Part shown: one piece after another, positions 11,858 through 24,000 of the stretch
Layout: each line of letters begins with the position of its first letter
Position numbering within the stretch: the stretch's first letter is position 1
NCBI RefSeq assembly: GCF_905163445.1
Contig: NC_053190.1
Coordinates: 7,442,501-7,506,500 of the forward strand
Direction: 5' to 3'
Source: Pararge aegeria
Lineage: Eukaryota; Arthropoda; Insecta; Lepidoptera; Nymphalidae
DNA length: 64,000 bases
Translations under genes and position numbers: made by a program
Notes under the pieces: model-generated
Databases searched by the model: none
What the model was told of the DNA's origin: nothing
What the model saw: only the letters and a program-made list of their open reading frames with translations

Positions 11858-12227
11858 ACAGACTAGTAAAAAATACTGTAAGAACTGTCAACTTCATAAA
11901 GTCACAGATTAAATACCTCGTAGGTATTCAAGGTTGAAATCCCAATGTGAAATGAGGATGTAAAGAATTTATGAGAGTCCCATGTTTTCAAAGACATTCA
12001 AGTTTACAATTCATTTAGGGTAGGTAGGGATCTTTGGTCAATCCCTTTGGTAAGAAATAAAATAGGGGTTGGGTACAAGAAAAACAATCGCTCATGGCCC
12101 ATAATTTGAAATCCCATATATCTAATTATGAGCCATGAGCTCAGACAAACAATTCTCGGCAATTTCCGTATGGGAAAAAAAAAAGAAAAAAAAACATGTT
12201 AAGTCAACATTGAAATTTGACATGTCT

Positions 12228-12239
12228 AAACAATAATGT
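12228..12239. repeat. Left target-site duplication of the I-group LINE
   Basis: AAACAATAATGT, identical to the 12 bases at 17938-17949 that follow the LINE tail. The pair fixes the element's ends. Confidence 0.85.
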
Positions 12240-12420
12240 GAAAAAAGCGCGGGAAACTTCGAATTTGGCAGACGTGGTTTTTAGGTTTTAATTGGATCAG
12301 ATAAGGAATTTAGTGTTTAAGAGTATTTAGTAAATTGTTTCTAGATATCTATTTTATTATTTTGTGTTATTATTAGTGTATGTATTAATTATTGAGAGTT
12401 GGTAAGTTTTTTTTCTTTAT

Positions 12421-14002
12421 ATGGGGGTCGATCCCCCGGACGACCCCGGAGGTCCGGGGCCTGGCCCTGGACCTCCTGTAGGATATAACGTCATCATTGA
12501 TGATTTGTCAATGGACACTGAGGGTGGCTTTGTTCCTCCTTCTCAACGTAAACGCACGAAACCGCAATTGTAAAAAACGAAAGAGTAAGGATGGAAAATT
12601 GTATGTCCAAGCATGTCAGTGCGAAGACTCTGACGGAAAAATTATTCCAATTGTTTTAGATGATATTAAAGATGAGAACAAAAATATGTTACCTCCTAAA
12701 AGCCATGCCCCACCGGTCAATACTGGTGCCAACATGACTCAACCCACTGCCTCGGGCCTCTCACAACCACTACCTAGAAAGTATGTTAGCACAGATTCCG
12801 GCCCTTTCACTGTCCACATACAAAGAATCACCTCATCCCCAAATGATCCAATTACTTTGCATCCAATACAGTTTGGCAAAGATTTGAAAAAATATAAAAT
12901 AAATAATATTGTTAATGGCAGTTTAAAACGCATAGGCAGAAATAGATTGTCCATGGCTTTTTCCAATTATGAGGATGCCAACTTGTTTACAGAGAGCTCA
13001 TTGATAGTGGGCCTCTCTTACAAAGTTTTCATTCCTAGCTTTACTGTTACACGAGTGGGTATAGTGAAGGGTGTGCCCCAAGACTGGACAGAAGAAGATA
13101 TCCAGGAAAATATCAATGTTCCTATAGGATGTGGTAAAATCATAAAGGTAAGACGTATTAAAAGAAAAAATGTTACTGATGGTACAGCTTCATTTTCAAA
13201 TACAAACATGGTTGTATTGACGTTTGATGGTCAAATTTTACCAAAAAGGGTTTACATGTGTTATACAGCACTCCCTGTTGAATTATATATTTTCCCAACT
13301 ATCCAGTGCTACAATTGTTGCAAATTTGGCCACACTAAAATTCAATGCAGATCCAAGCCCCGTTGCTTTAAATGTGGGGATGAACACCCCTCAGACACTT
13401 GTGCCGTTGTCTCTGATAATGCTCGTTGTCTTCATTGCACAGGTCGCCACTTTACGACTAGTAAGTTGTGTCCAGAATTTTCTAGACCGCAGAAAATCAA
13501 AATTTCAATGGCCCAGAGCTGCATATCATATGCAGAGGCGGCTAAAGTCCATCCCCCTTCTACATCAAAGTCTTATGCTGATGTAGCTGCTACCTCTCCT
13601 CCACAATCTGAAAATAAAAATCATCCTTCATCAAACTTCAATTCATATGTACCATCAGCACCAAACAGTTCTCATAAAAAAACTGTGTTTGTTCAACGTC
13701 ATGTACCTCCAAAACAAACTGGAGGATATGACCGTTCCATGCATCAATCGATTGACAGTGATTACAATAATGCTAATTCTCAGATGCCTGATGGTTATGT
13801 ATTAAAACAGAGATCATCAAATACAATCCCACAACAATCCATTGCAGAATTAATTTTGGAACTTATAAAATTACTCTCTAATTCTAGTTTAAATAACACT
13901 TCTAATACTATCTCTTCACCGTCCAACGTCGCAAATTCTTTATTGACAGCTCTAAACCAAATCTTTAATTATGGACCACAAAATCCTTCAGTGGAACTGT
14001 AG
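12421..14002 (+). pseudogene. LINE ORF1 (gag-like, CCHC knuckles), frameshifted
   Basis: RNA-binding ORF1 protein of the LINE, expected to coat element RNA. The likely start is the ATG at 12421, giving MGVDPPDDPGG and a Gly/Pro-rich N-terminus that reaches MDTEGGFVPPSQRKRTK before a TAA at 12571. The next frame is open from there to 14002, so one frameshift lies near 12571, beside a run of six A. The downstream part has three clustered zinc knuckles about 270 residues in: CYNCCKFGH, CFKCGDEH and CLHCTGRH, each completed by a final Cys. A Ser/Pro/Asn-rich tail follows. A long stop-free frame from 12497 has no natural ATG at its 5' end. Confidence 0.85.
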
Positions 14003-17000
14003 GAGTGCCATAAGCAAAAAAACTGATATTCTTTACTTGCTAAATAAATATAAGCCTATGGCTATGTGTCTCTCTGAGACATGGTTAAAACCAGAGTTCT
14101 CTTTCAGGATCTCTGGTTTTGTTACTGTGAGAAATGATAGGCTTGATGGATATGGTGGAGTGGCCATACTCATTGCCAAAGCTTTCTCCTATAAAATTTT
14201 TTCACTCCCTCCCCTCAGTGATGGCATTAATGCCATTGCTGTGATTGTAAATAAAATTTGTATTATTTCTGTTTATATTCCTCACCCTTCTTATTCCTTA
14301 TATAATGAGTTTAGTCATTTACTTACTACTTTACCTAGTCCATTTTTAGTACTTGGGGATTTCAATTGTCAAAATCAGTCATGGGGTAGTACTAGTTCTA
14401 ATTATTATGGTGAATTGATGGCAGATATTTTAGACTCTCAAAATATATGTATTTTGAACAATGGCACTCCAACTCGACGTACTGGTCCTGGTGAATGCCT
14501 TAGTGCTCCTGACCTATCTCTTTGCTCTCCAAGTATGGCCTCTCTGATATCCTGGAGTGTACTTGATCATTCTTATGGCAGTGATCACTTACCACTTGTT
14601 CTTACTTTACCTATCTCTTGCCCTCCTTCTAACCTACAATACAGTTCTAAATTAAAACATAAGCTGCCAGATGACTGGACTACATTTAAACATTATGTTG
14701 ATTCAAAAATATCTAGCCTTCCTACGGTTAAAGGTGGTAATGAAACAATATGTGCAGATGCATTTAGTAAAATTCTTATTGATGCTGCTAACACTTTATT
14801 CCCACAACGAGGTAATAGACAAGGTAAAATTCCATTTCCCCCTTGGTGGGATCATGAATGCACAATTGCCATTAAGCAACGGAAAGAGGCTGAGAAAAAA
14901 TATTGTTCCATGATGACTACGGATAATTTAGAAAATTATTCTCAAACAGTTTCTACAACTCGTAAGCTCCTCAAAAAGAAGAAATTTGAGGGTTGGAAAC
15001 GATTTTGCGAGTCCATAAGTCCTGATATTTGTCCATCGGTAGTTTGGAGAAATATTAGAAGGTTTAAATCAGCTTTCTATGAATCTCCATCTGGTGCATT
15101 ACCTATTGAGCTAGCCGACCAATTTATGGATAAGTTGGCTCCTCCATCAGTTCCTGACTTTAATAATGTCCAGTGTTGTACTTTTTCCTCTAAAGCTTGT
15201 AGTTATACAGACCTCAATGCTCCCTTTTCTTTGTCTGAACTAGAAGGGGTTTTATCTTATGTAAAAGATTCATCCCCAGGCGAAGACGGCATTACTTACT
15301 CTTTCTTAATAAACAGCAGTGTCGCTTCCTTGAACTACTATTTGAGTATTATTAATGCCATTGTGTTGTCTGGTAATATTCCTTCTTGGAAAACCCAAGC
15401 TATAATTCCCATATTAAAACCAAACAAACCAGCCTCTGATGTTTCTTCTTTTCGCCCAATAGCCCTATCCTCTGTTCTTGCTAAAATAGCTGAGCATCTT
15501 GTTAAAAACAGGTTAGAATTTTTCATTGAAAATAATAATATTTTGACAGCTAATCAGCTGTGATTCAGAAAAGGCCGTAGTACCACAGACAATATTAGTA
15601 TTTTGGTTTCGGATATTCGGCTAGCTTTCTCGAGTAATGAGTAGGTTCTTGCGGCCTTTCTTGATATCAGCTCAGCGTATGATAATGTGCTGATCTCAGT
15701 TATGCATAGAAAACTTCATGACCTCCATGTACCACAATTATTAATTACATTTATTATCAATATGCTTTCGGAGAGGTGTATTAAATTAGACCTACATAAC
15801 GGTACTCAACTTTCAAGGCTGGCATGGAGAGGTTTACCCCAGGGGTCCGTCCTCAGTCCATTACTGTATAATATTTATACATATGATTTAGAAAAATCAT
15901 TAAACTCTGATGTAAATATTTTGCAATATGCTGATGATCTACTCTTATACAAATCGGATAAGTGTATTGAAAATTCTAGTAACTGTTTAACTACAACTCT
16001 TAAAAAGCTAAATTACTGGTTAGATGTCCACGGACTGGAATTGTCTGTTAATAAAAGCACTGTTGTTCTATTTTCTAGACGGAGAATCTATCCCGATTTC
16101 AACGTCCTTTATAGGGATAATCCTATCCCTGTAAAGTCTGAAGCGAAATTCTTGGGCGTTATTTTAGACTCCAGACTTACTGGAGTTCCTCACTGTAACT
16201 ATATTGTAGCTAAGTGTGAAAAAAACTTAAATATGATCAGGTGTCTAACCGGTGTCTGGTGGGGTGCTCATTCTTTTTCCTTGCGTCTTATTTATAATGC
16301 CCTTATTCGTAGCTTATTAGATTACGCCACTTTTATTCTAGAGCCCTGTAGTGCCGTTGCTCTTAGGAAATTAGATAGCGTGCAGGCAAAAGCGCTAAGG
16401 ATCATCCTTGGTGCTATGAAATCTACTCCTATCAATGCTATGCAAATAGAGTGCGTTGAACCCCCTCTATGTTTAAGACGACAATTTCTAGCTGATAGGT
16501 ATCTATTTAAAGCTATGCAATTTTCACAGCATCCTTTACGTGATAAACTTCAACTCCTCTTAGAATTTATAGATACTTGTTCGTACTGGTCCCATAAATC
16601 TGCCCCGTGTCTTATCAAAAGCTATCGAATGTTTTGCTCCATACAAGCGCCGATCTATAGTACATATTGCTATCCTACTTTTTATTCTAAATATAATGCA
16701 TTAATAATCTCTCCGGATGTTAGAATTAATCCAGGTATTCCAAGAAACCAGTTGGAAGCTCCTCAATATGTAAACATATTAAAAGAAAATAAATTTTCTG
16801 ATTTTCATTATATGTATAGTGATGCTTCTAAGCATTCACCGGATGGCCCGGTTGGAGTTGGAGTTTTTCATGTTCAATATAATATTGTCCAGAAAATAAA
16901 ACTTCCACCGGAATCATCAGTATTTACTGGAGAATGCTTTGGTTTGTTAAAATCTGTTGAATATATTCTTCTTGCCAAACTTAAGGAATCTATCATATTT

Positions 17001-17672
17001 ACCGACTCTATGAGTGCTCTGCAAGCTTCATCTAGATTTCCATTTAAGTCTGCCCAGATAAGCCATGTTATTTTAAAAATTAGAAACCTCCTGCTTACTT
17101 GTAATGAAAAAGGCTATACAGTGGTGTTTTCCTGGGTACCAGGTCACACTGGAATTTCTGGAAATGAACGTGCTGACCAGCTTGCCAATGAGGCTATATC
17201 ATGCGGAGATATTGCCGACTATTGTAACTATGCCTATGATTTATGTGCACTCCCAAAACATTCCCTTCAGGAATCTTGGAAAATGGCTTGGTCGATTTCT
17301 AGCCAGTCAAAGGGTAAATCTTTCGCTAGGATTCAAAACTCTATTCCGTCAAAGCCATGGTTCTCGGATTTAAAGTTGAGCAGGAGAGTGACATGTATCT
17401 TGACGCGTATGCGTTTGGGCCACGTTTGTTCTCCTGTGCAACTGGCGAAATTTGGAATTGTGGATAGTGATTTGTGCGAATGTGGTGAGGTGGGGGACCT
17501 GAACCACATATTCTTATCATGCTCAAAATATAACCGGGATTCATTTTACCAGGGTCTTATTAAGTTAAACATCCCACTTCCTACTTCCGTTGACATCCTC
17601 TTGTCCATTAATGAACCATGTATATATAAACTTTTTTCCTCATTTATCCTATTGTATGATATTAAGTTGTAA
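13971..17672 (+). pseudogene. LINE ORF2: endonuclease, reverse transcriptase, RNase H; two stops
   Basis: Replicative protein of the I-group element, 1234 codons including the terminal stop. The N-terminal AP-type endonuclease (about 1-220) shows ILQWNCRSA, LGDFNCQNQSWGS and SDHLPLV. The reverse transcriptase shows FRPIALSSV, GLPQGSVLSPLLYN and YADD (about residue 653). The RNase H has YSDAS (Asp at about 951), GEC, TDS and NERADQ, so all four acidic catalytic positions are present. It ends with a Cys-containing tail, CECGEVGDLNHIFLSC. Two in-frame stops interrupt the reverse transcriptase: TGA at 15561-15563 and TAG at 15642-15644. The frame is otherwise continuous on both sides, so these look like point mutations after insertion. 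Confidence 0.92.
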
Positions 17673-17937
17673 ATAAGTAGCTAGTTTAAATATTCCGTAT
17701 TATTAAATTATATTATTATTAAATCCATATTATTATACTATTTAATCCTTTCCTGATCCTATTAATTCTTTTCGAAATTCCTTTTTATAAAAAACTTAGT
17801 TTTTTTTTCAATGTAAAAAGTTTCCTCGTTTAAAAAAAAAAAAATGTATAAATAAGAAAAACACTTGACCACAGAATAAGCAATTGACTATGGTTCAATC
17901 GCTCAGCGCGCAGAACCAATAAACCAAAAAGAAGAAG

Positions 17938-17949
17938 AAACAATAATGT
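17938..17949. repeat. Right target-site duplication of the I-group LINE
   Basis: AAACAATAATGT directly after the GAA-rich LINE tail, matching 12228-12239 exactly. Confidence 0.85.
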
Positions 17950-18080
17950 CCAGATGTGGACCAAAATCTAAACCGTGATCCTGTGCCTTGATCCACTATC
18001 AAAATATCAATGTCTCGTTTCCGAATTGGCGATTATAAATAGATCCCATTTATTACATTTCTAAGTTAACTTGTAAAAAA

Positions 18081-21000
18081 ATGTGCAATGTTGAAGAAAT
18101 CGCGGATTGTGGAGATATTTTAACATTGGGTAGAGCTTTGTTTATACCAGAAAAAGAAGGTACATCATAACAAAATACTGTTCTTATCTGTAGGCTTACA
18201 ATATTTACTTCCTTTATATTAAAAATACTAAATCGAAAATTATTGATTTTCTTTTAGATAAGACTTGGCTATCAAAATGCTCAGTATCTTTGTCGTCTTG
18301 CGGAAACCTATTGTCGGTTGGGTACAAAAAACGCCTCTGTTTTCTTACTGCTCAATGGATAAGTTCAATCGAAAGCAACACATATTTGGTATCATGGAGT
18401 GGTACTCTTGCATCTGATATCACCTCTGTTCTGACACTGTCAATTTGTCCTTCACAACAATCGTCACAGGTTGGTTTATTGATCATTTATCTAGTTTTAT
18501 AAGAAATTAGAATTAAATAATTTTATAACAACTCTATTGGATATTCATTTTTATAAGCAGGTGATACTATGCAGAATTGTATGATATACAATGATCAATA
18601 TTAAGCTTAATTTACTACATTATATGTACAAAAACTAGGCAAACCTGTGTAGTGCAATTTGTAGGTTCTTCAATTTTATAAATCTATCAAAATTCAGTTT
18701 TTTTTACATAGTATATAATAATATATAAGGTTTTGTGGAATGTTTGTTTTTATTTTTCAGAATGGGCCAGATTGGTTCTGCATAGTTGTTGGGTTTCAAA
18801 ATGGAAGTATCGGATTCTATACAAACACTGGTCATTTGTTATTACATGAAAAATTAGATGAAAAACCTGTATTGAAAATCTCATGTCATACAGGAACTTA
18901 TGGTACTCTTCCGGATGATGTTCACATAATATTTCAAACTGGTGTTTGTGTCCTCATTGGATCAAGCTTGTTCCAAACACTTAGAAATGCTAAAGCACAA
19001 GTTGCAAAAGGTAAAAAGTTTTATACATAAAAATTACTATTAATTTTATCAAAGCATACTTCCATACTAAATTTTATAGACTATTTGATGACAATTAGTG
19101 TATGAGAATTAGTTATTATGTGTAAATAGTATTAATATAGGGATGCAGGAAGTGCAAAAAGATGTATTTTAAAAAAAAATATTATATGCACTCAATCAAA
19201 AGAAGAAAACATCTGTAAAATTGATTGTTTTTGTTGTTTTTCCTTGACCTATTAATTCCAGTAGGTCCTATTTGTGAAAATGTTTTCAATATCCAATATG
19301 TTATATTTGTTTATCACAAACAACATAAGAACATATCAATATTTTTTCTCTAAGCCTTTATATAATAATCAGTTGTTGATTGCTTTTTTTAAATACATTT
19401 CAGTACTGTAATCATTTAGTACATAAATTTTATGTCAGTATTTTTCTCAGCACATGCTACATTATTGCAATTTTTAAAAAAGAATAAAGTAAATAGTTGA
19501 AATAGTTCTTGCAGTTTCATAGCCTACAAACAAACATAAAATCTTTCCTCTTTAAAATATGAGTATAGAAGTATAGATTATGCATCTTATTTTGTTCAGA
19601 ATATCAATATATCTTGAAAAAAATTCCTAATAGTTCCAGTTTTAGTTTAACAACATTGTAATATGTGTGTAATATCATTTCAATCAACAGTTCAAGCTGG
19701 TATCCGGGATGAACATGCAGTAGATAGCAGGAATATTCAGATAAGAAAATGGACATTTACAGAACAGGAACAAATTAATGATGCTGCAGTGGTTGGGCTA
19801 GAATTAAAAAATACTTATGACCATTTCCTAGCAGCTTCAACATATGGAGGATATGATACTTGGTTTGTAACAATTTTAAATACCTTTCTTCCCAATCCAT
19901 TAAATGTTAACTGCAATCCCACTTGTTGGTAGATGATGATTTATTCTAAGATGGTTATCAAATTGGTTATGGCAATTAAATTAAACCCAACGCCTTAATC
20001 AGTTTCTTCTTTTTACGTAGTATCAGACTGGAATGCTAAATTGCTTGGTGAGACTTCATGTCAAAAGGATTTAAACAATAATAGCCTAATTTCCTACAAA
20101 TATTATATATGCTGAGCAGTGATAGACTTGTGTAATAAACCTCTTCTTCTTTTTGGTCTGTTCACCACGCACCTCTATATTTCCAGACTTTTGCCCATTT
20201 TAAGCTAGCAAATATCATTTGCTTAAACAGTAAAGGACACCATCATGAGAAAACTTGCATGTTTATGCGTTTTCATAACTTGAAGGCGGGGAAATTCAAT
20301 GAATCCACCTCAACCTTTCTCATTCTGCAAGAAGACAGAATTGTGGACTACAACTCTTCTAACTTTGAGAGGAGACCTGTGGCTTGTAGTTGGCTGCTAA
20401 TGGATTGAAAATTATTATAAATGCAAATTAGAAAATATTAAAATTAGTGAGTTATTTTAATATATTATACATTTATTTTATTTCTTTATTTTAGGTACCG
20501 CTCCATTCCACCAGTCAATACATTAATTCTTGCTTCAGGCATAACGCCATATTTGGGATTTCATTATGCATTAGAGGGTGGAACAACTCCCCCTCTACAA
20601 GATGTGGCTCGAGCAGTTGCCAATAAAATTAAATCAGCACTACCGTAAGTTGGTTTTTGTCCAAATATTTCTGTCAACAATTCTCTGAAACCAGCTGGGT
20701 GGCCTTCAATTACACACACCATGCACGTTATCAGAATTATAACTGACAAATAACAAGCCAACGTTTCTTACGCTAGTTACCAATCTGAAAGGGATGATTT
20801 AAGAAATCTCACTAAGTATAAGACACAAACTGTGGAAAAATAGAAACATGAAACTTTATGTTCCATATTATTTATTGATCTAACCAGGTTGCTTCTTTAA
20901 TAGTTTTTAAAGGACAATGTGAGATGGTGATAACAAAAAAAAAATAACAACCGGCTAAGTTTGTTGTGGGCTTCTTCTTAGACCAGGGCGCGTTTGGAAC

Positions 21001-24000
21001 CCTCGAAGCTTTAGTTTTAAGTTGACGAATTTATTTATCGCCATCAACACACTCCTTTGTCTTATTTTACATGGAATGTACGCATCAAAAGTGCCATCTA
21101 TGTGCCTATTTGAATAAAGAAATATATGACTTTGAGTTTGACATAAATGTATACTGTGTAGGTCGCATCGGTTTGCTTAACTGTTATGAGGCGTCTTTAA
21201 CGGTGGAACAAAATAAATTCTTCTAAGATAAAGTTGTGGCCAACAACTACAGGAGGCAGGAGCTTGATTTCCCTTTCTGGGGACAGAGTTAGAATTCCAA
21301 CATGCTTCAACTGTAAAGGAAAATGTCGTGAGGAAACCTGCATGCCTGAGAGTTCTATATAATGTTCTCAAAGGTGTGTGGAGTCCACAAAATGCGCACT
21401 AGGCCAGCTTAACCAGCAGGCTTAACCTCTTCTCATTGTGGTAGGAAACCTGTGTTCAGTGGTGGGCCGGTAATGGGTCGATGTGATGATAATCAACTAT
21501 ATTCCGCGCGGAAGTGCTAGACACCTCGGGCGGTATGTCACTATACCGCCTCAGGTGACTACTATATCATATATAATAAAATTTCTAAATATCAAATTAA
21601 TTCAACTTTAAAACAGTGGCTGGTTGGGTGGGTCTACCGAGGTTGCGCCAAATAATGCAGAGCCTCTAATAAGAGCAGAACAGTTATCAATGAGGAATGG
21701 TATATTTGATGGACAGCGACACGGCACTACAGTCACAATATCTCCGGACCGGCGTCTTGCTGCATTTACCGATAGTTTAGGAAGAGTGGCTGTCTTAGAT
21801 GTAACCAAAGGCTGTGTTATTAGACTTTTCAAAGGATGCAGAGATGCTCAGTGTGCTTTTGTTCAAGTATGTTGTCTATCTGTGATTTTATAAATAAGTT
21901 CTGAATTATTTTAAGGATTTTTTGAACTTACTATCTGGCAGCTGGGCACTTACCTCTTCATAGTAGTGGGGGTAAAGAAACTTCTGATTGGCAAGCTTTA
22001 ATGACAATCTTTTAATTTGTGTTTGTAATGGAATGCGATTTCTTATCTTACATCAGGATAAACAGTAATAAAATTTTCAGATTTTTGATGCAGACAACAA
22101 AAAACCACAACTTTCTGTCATTAAGGAGATACGAAGAGCATTGTTCTTAATCATTTACAATCCGAAAAAAGGCCTTATAGATATCAGACTCATGCAAAGA
22201 GGCAGTAGAGTTGCAGTCTTCACAGCAACAAAAAATGGAAAACTGTTATACAATACTTGCGGATTGACTGGCGCAGAAAAAAATTATACTCATAAAAAAC
22301 TAAACTTACCAGAATTTCAGTGTGTGCTAATTGATCCAGATGGCAAGCTAAAGAAGTTTAATATTCCGTTCTACTACTCTTTGGAAGGCGAACATTTAGA
22401 AAGGTCGAAAGATTTACACATTATAAGAGCCATACGCGATATTATAAAGAAATCTTCAAATTTCTCGGACGACATTAAAGAAGAAATAGTTCAAAGTGCT
22501 TCAAAGTTGAAAACGTTGGAGATTAAAAAACATTGCTTAGAAATGTTGATAAAGAACCGTGAAACATCTTCAGAAACACTAATTTCTTGCTTAGAAATAT
22601 TTTGGGACAGTCTTACTGATGATGAGTTGTATGAGCATAATCAAAAAATTCAAAACTATTTTGGGAACCTCGCACTGGTCACTCTTTTTCATAGACTTAT
22701 TTGTAACGAAAATACTGATGATGTGCAAAATTTAATTGCCAAAGTCTGTGAAACCTTTGAGTTAAAACAGCATTTAGAAATTGACGATAAACTTGACGAT
22801 GGCCTTGATTTTCATCTTTTAGAAGACGATAATTGTATATTAGAACGATTATTAATTTTAGCACAAGAAAAAGATTTCAGGGAGCAGCAACAGACAAAAG
22901 TTACTTTTGCAGATAATCACATAAGCACATACAAAGACTTTATCTCGTGTTTTGTGCTAGAAAACAGAGAAGAATTTATAACATTAAAACCAGATATAAC
23001 AACTGAAAAATTAAATAATTTATCATGCGACATTTTTAAATGTATAATTAAACTAAATGACCTTACTTTGCTGACAAAATGCGTTAAAGCTAGTAATATT
23101 GATTCAAAAGAAATCGTTAAACTTGTGATTATGCATGTAGCTAACATGCCACTCGAACAAATAAATTTAGATTTAATAGAGAAAATCATTGCTGTATTGT
23201 ATTATCTATGTAGAGTGTCTGAAGAAGCTACTAATATGAAATATAATGAAATATCTCCGTGGTGGGAAAATATTCGCGGCATACTTGTCGACTTACCATG
23301 CCCTCTAAGAAGTTTGATACTTGCAATGACTTGTAAATCTGTTGCCAATATTTTTGAATCTATGTCTCCCGAAAAAGAGGACGCTTGGGAGTCTCTCACT
23401 AAAGAAAATGCTAAATGGGGTATTCTAATCGGCAAATTAGAGGACATATCTATATTAAGTATAATTCTTATGTGTAAGGCCAATTTTCATGGCGATTCGC
23501 TACCTAAGCTTCCGTTTGAAGAGATGAACATTAATTTAAAATATATATATACGAGGGGAAAAGGCTCAGTAACAGAATTGATCGCCAAGTGGCTTTGTGG
23601 CATGGGCGTGCCACCAGAGACAATAGTGGCAAATGAACTTATGGAAATGTTTGACGCTACTTCCAATTCAGAATTGAATTCTACAGCAGGCGATGATAAA
23701 CCTGAATTCCTGTTCATGGAAAATAATCGCCATTATATTGATAGTAATCCGCAAATATTTAAATGGTTATCTCTCCTTCGAAGACAGTTTCCTTTGAGCA
23801 CAAAGGCTGACTATGTTCTTGCAAACATGTGTTGGGAATATGCAATGGAATGGCAAAAGTCTTTAAATAAAACTATTGAGTTAGAAGCAGTACTACAATG
23901 CTTAGAAAACATATCGGATTTACATTTACGTTTAGGTTTGTTTTCCATAATTTGGTTGACTTACATAAAACATACTTTCGAAGATAGTTGTCGGCTTGTC

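Larger units (their letters stand above)
12240..17937 (+). mobile_element. Full-length I-group non-LTR retrotransposon
   Basis: A 5.7-kb LINE with 5' UTR (12240-12420), ORF1 (12421-14002), ORF2 (13971-17672, overlapping ORF1 by 32 bases in another frame), and a 3' UTR ending in a short GAA-rich tail (AAAAAGAAGAAG). The perfect 12-bp target-site duplication, with neither end truncated, shows an ordinary target-primed insertion that reached full length. ORF2 has an RNase H domain downstream of the reverse transcriptase, which is typical of the I group. The coding defects are few (one frameshift, two stops), so the copy is fairly young but not autonomous as it stands. It separates the zinc-finger gene from RAB3GAP2. 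Confidence 0.92.

Noticed and set aside
12497..12570. Apparent ORF1 start at 12497 giving MMICQWTLRVALFLLL as a signal peptide
   Set aside because: The first codon there is TTG, and the other frame from the ATG at 12421 gives a typical Gly/Pro-rich LINE ORF1 N-terminus. The hydrophobic stretch is an out-of-frame artefact upstream of a frameshift.
21624..21893. A separate small gene at 21624-21893
   Set aside because: It is exon 6 of RAB3GAP2 running into its intron; the frame and splice sites join the flanking exons.
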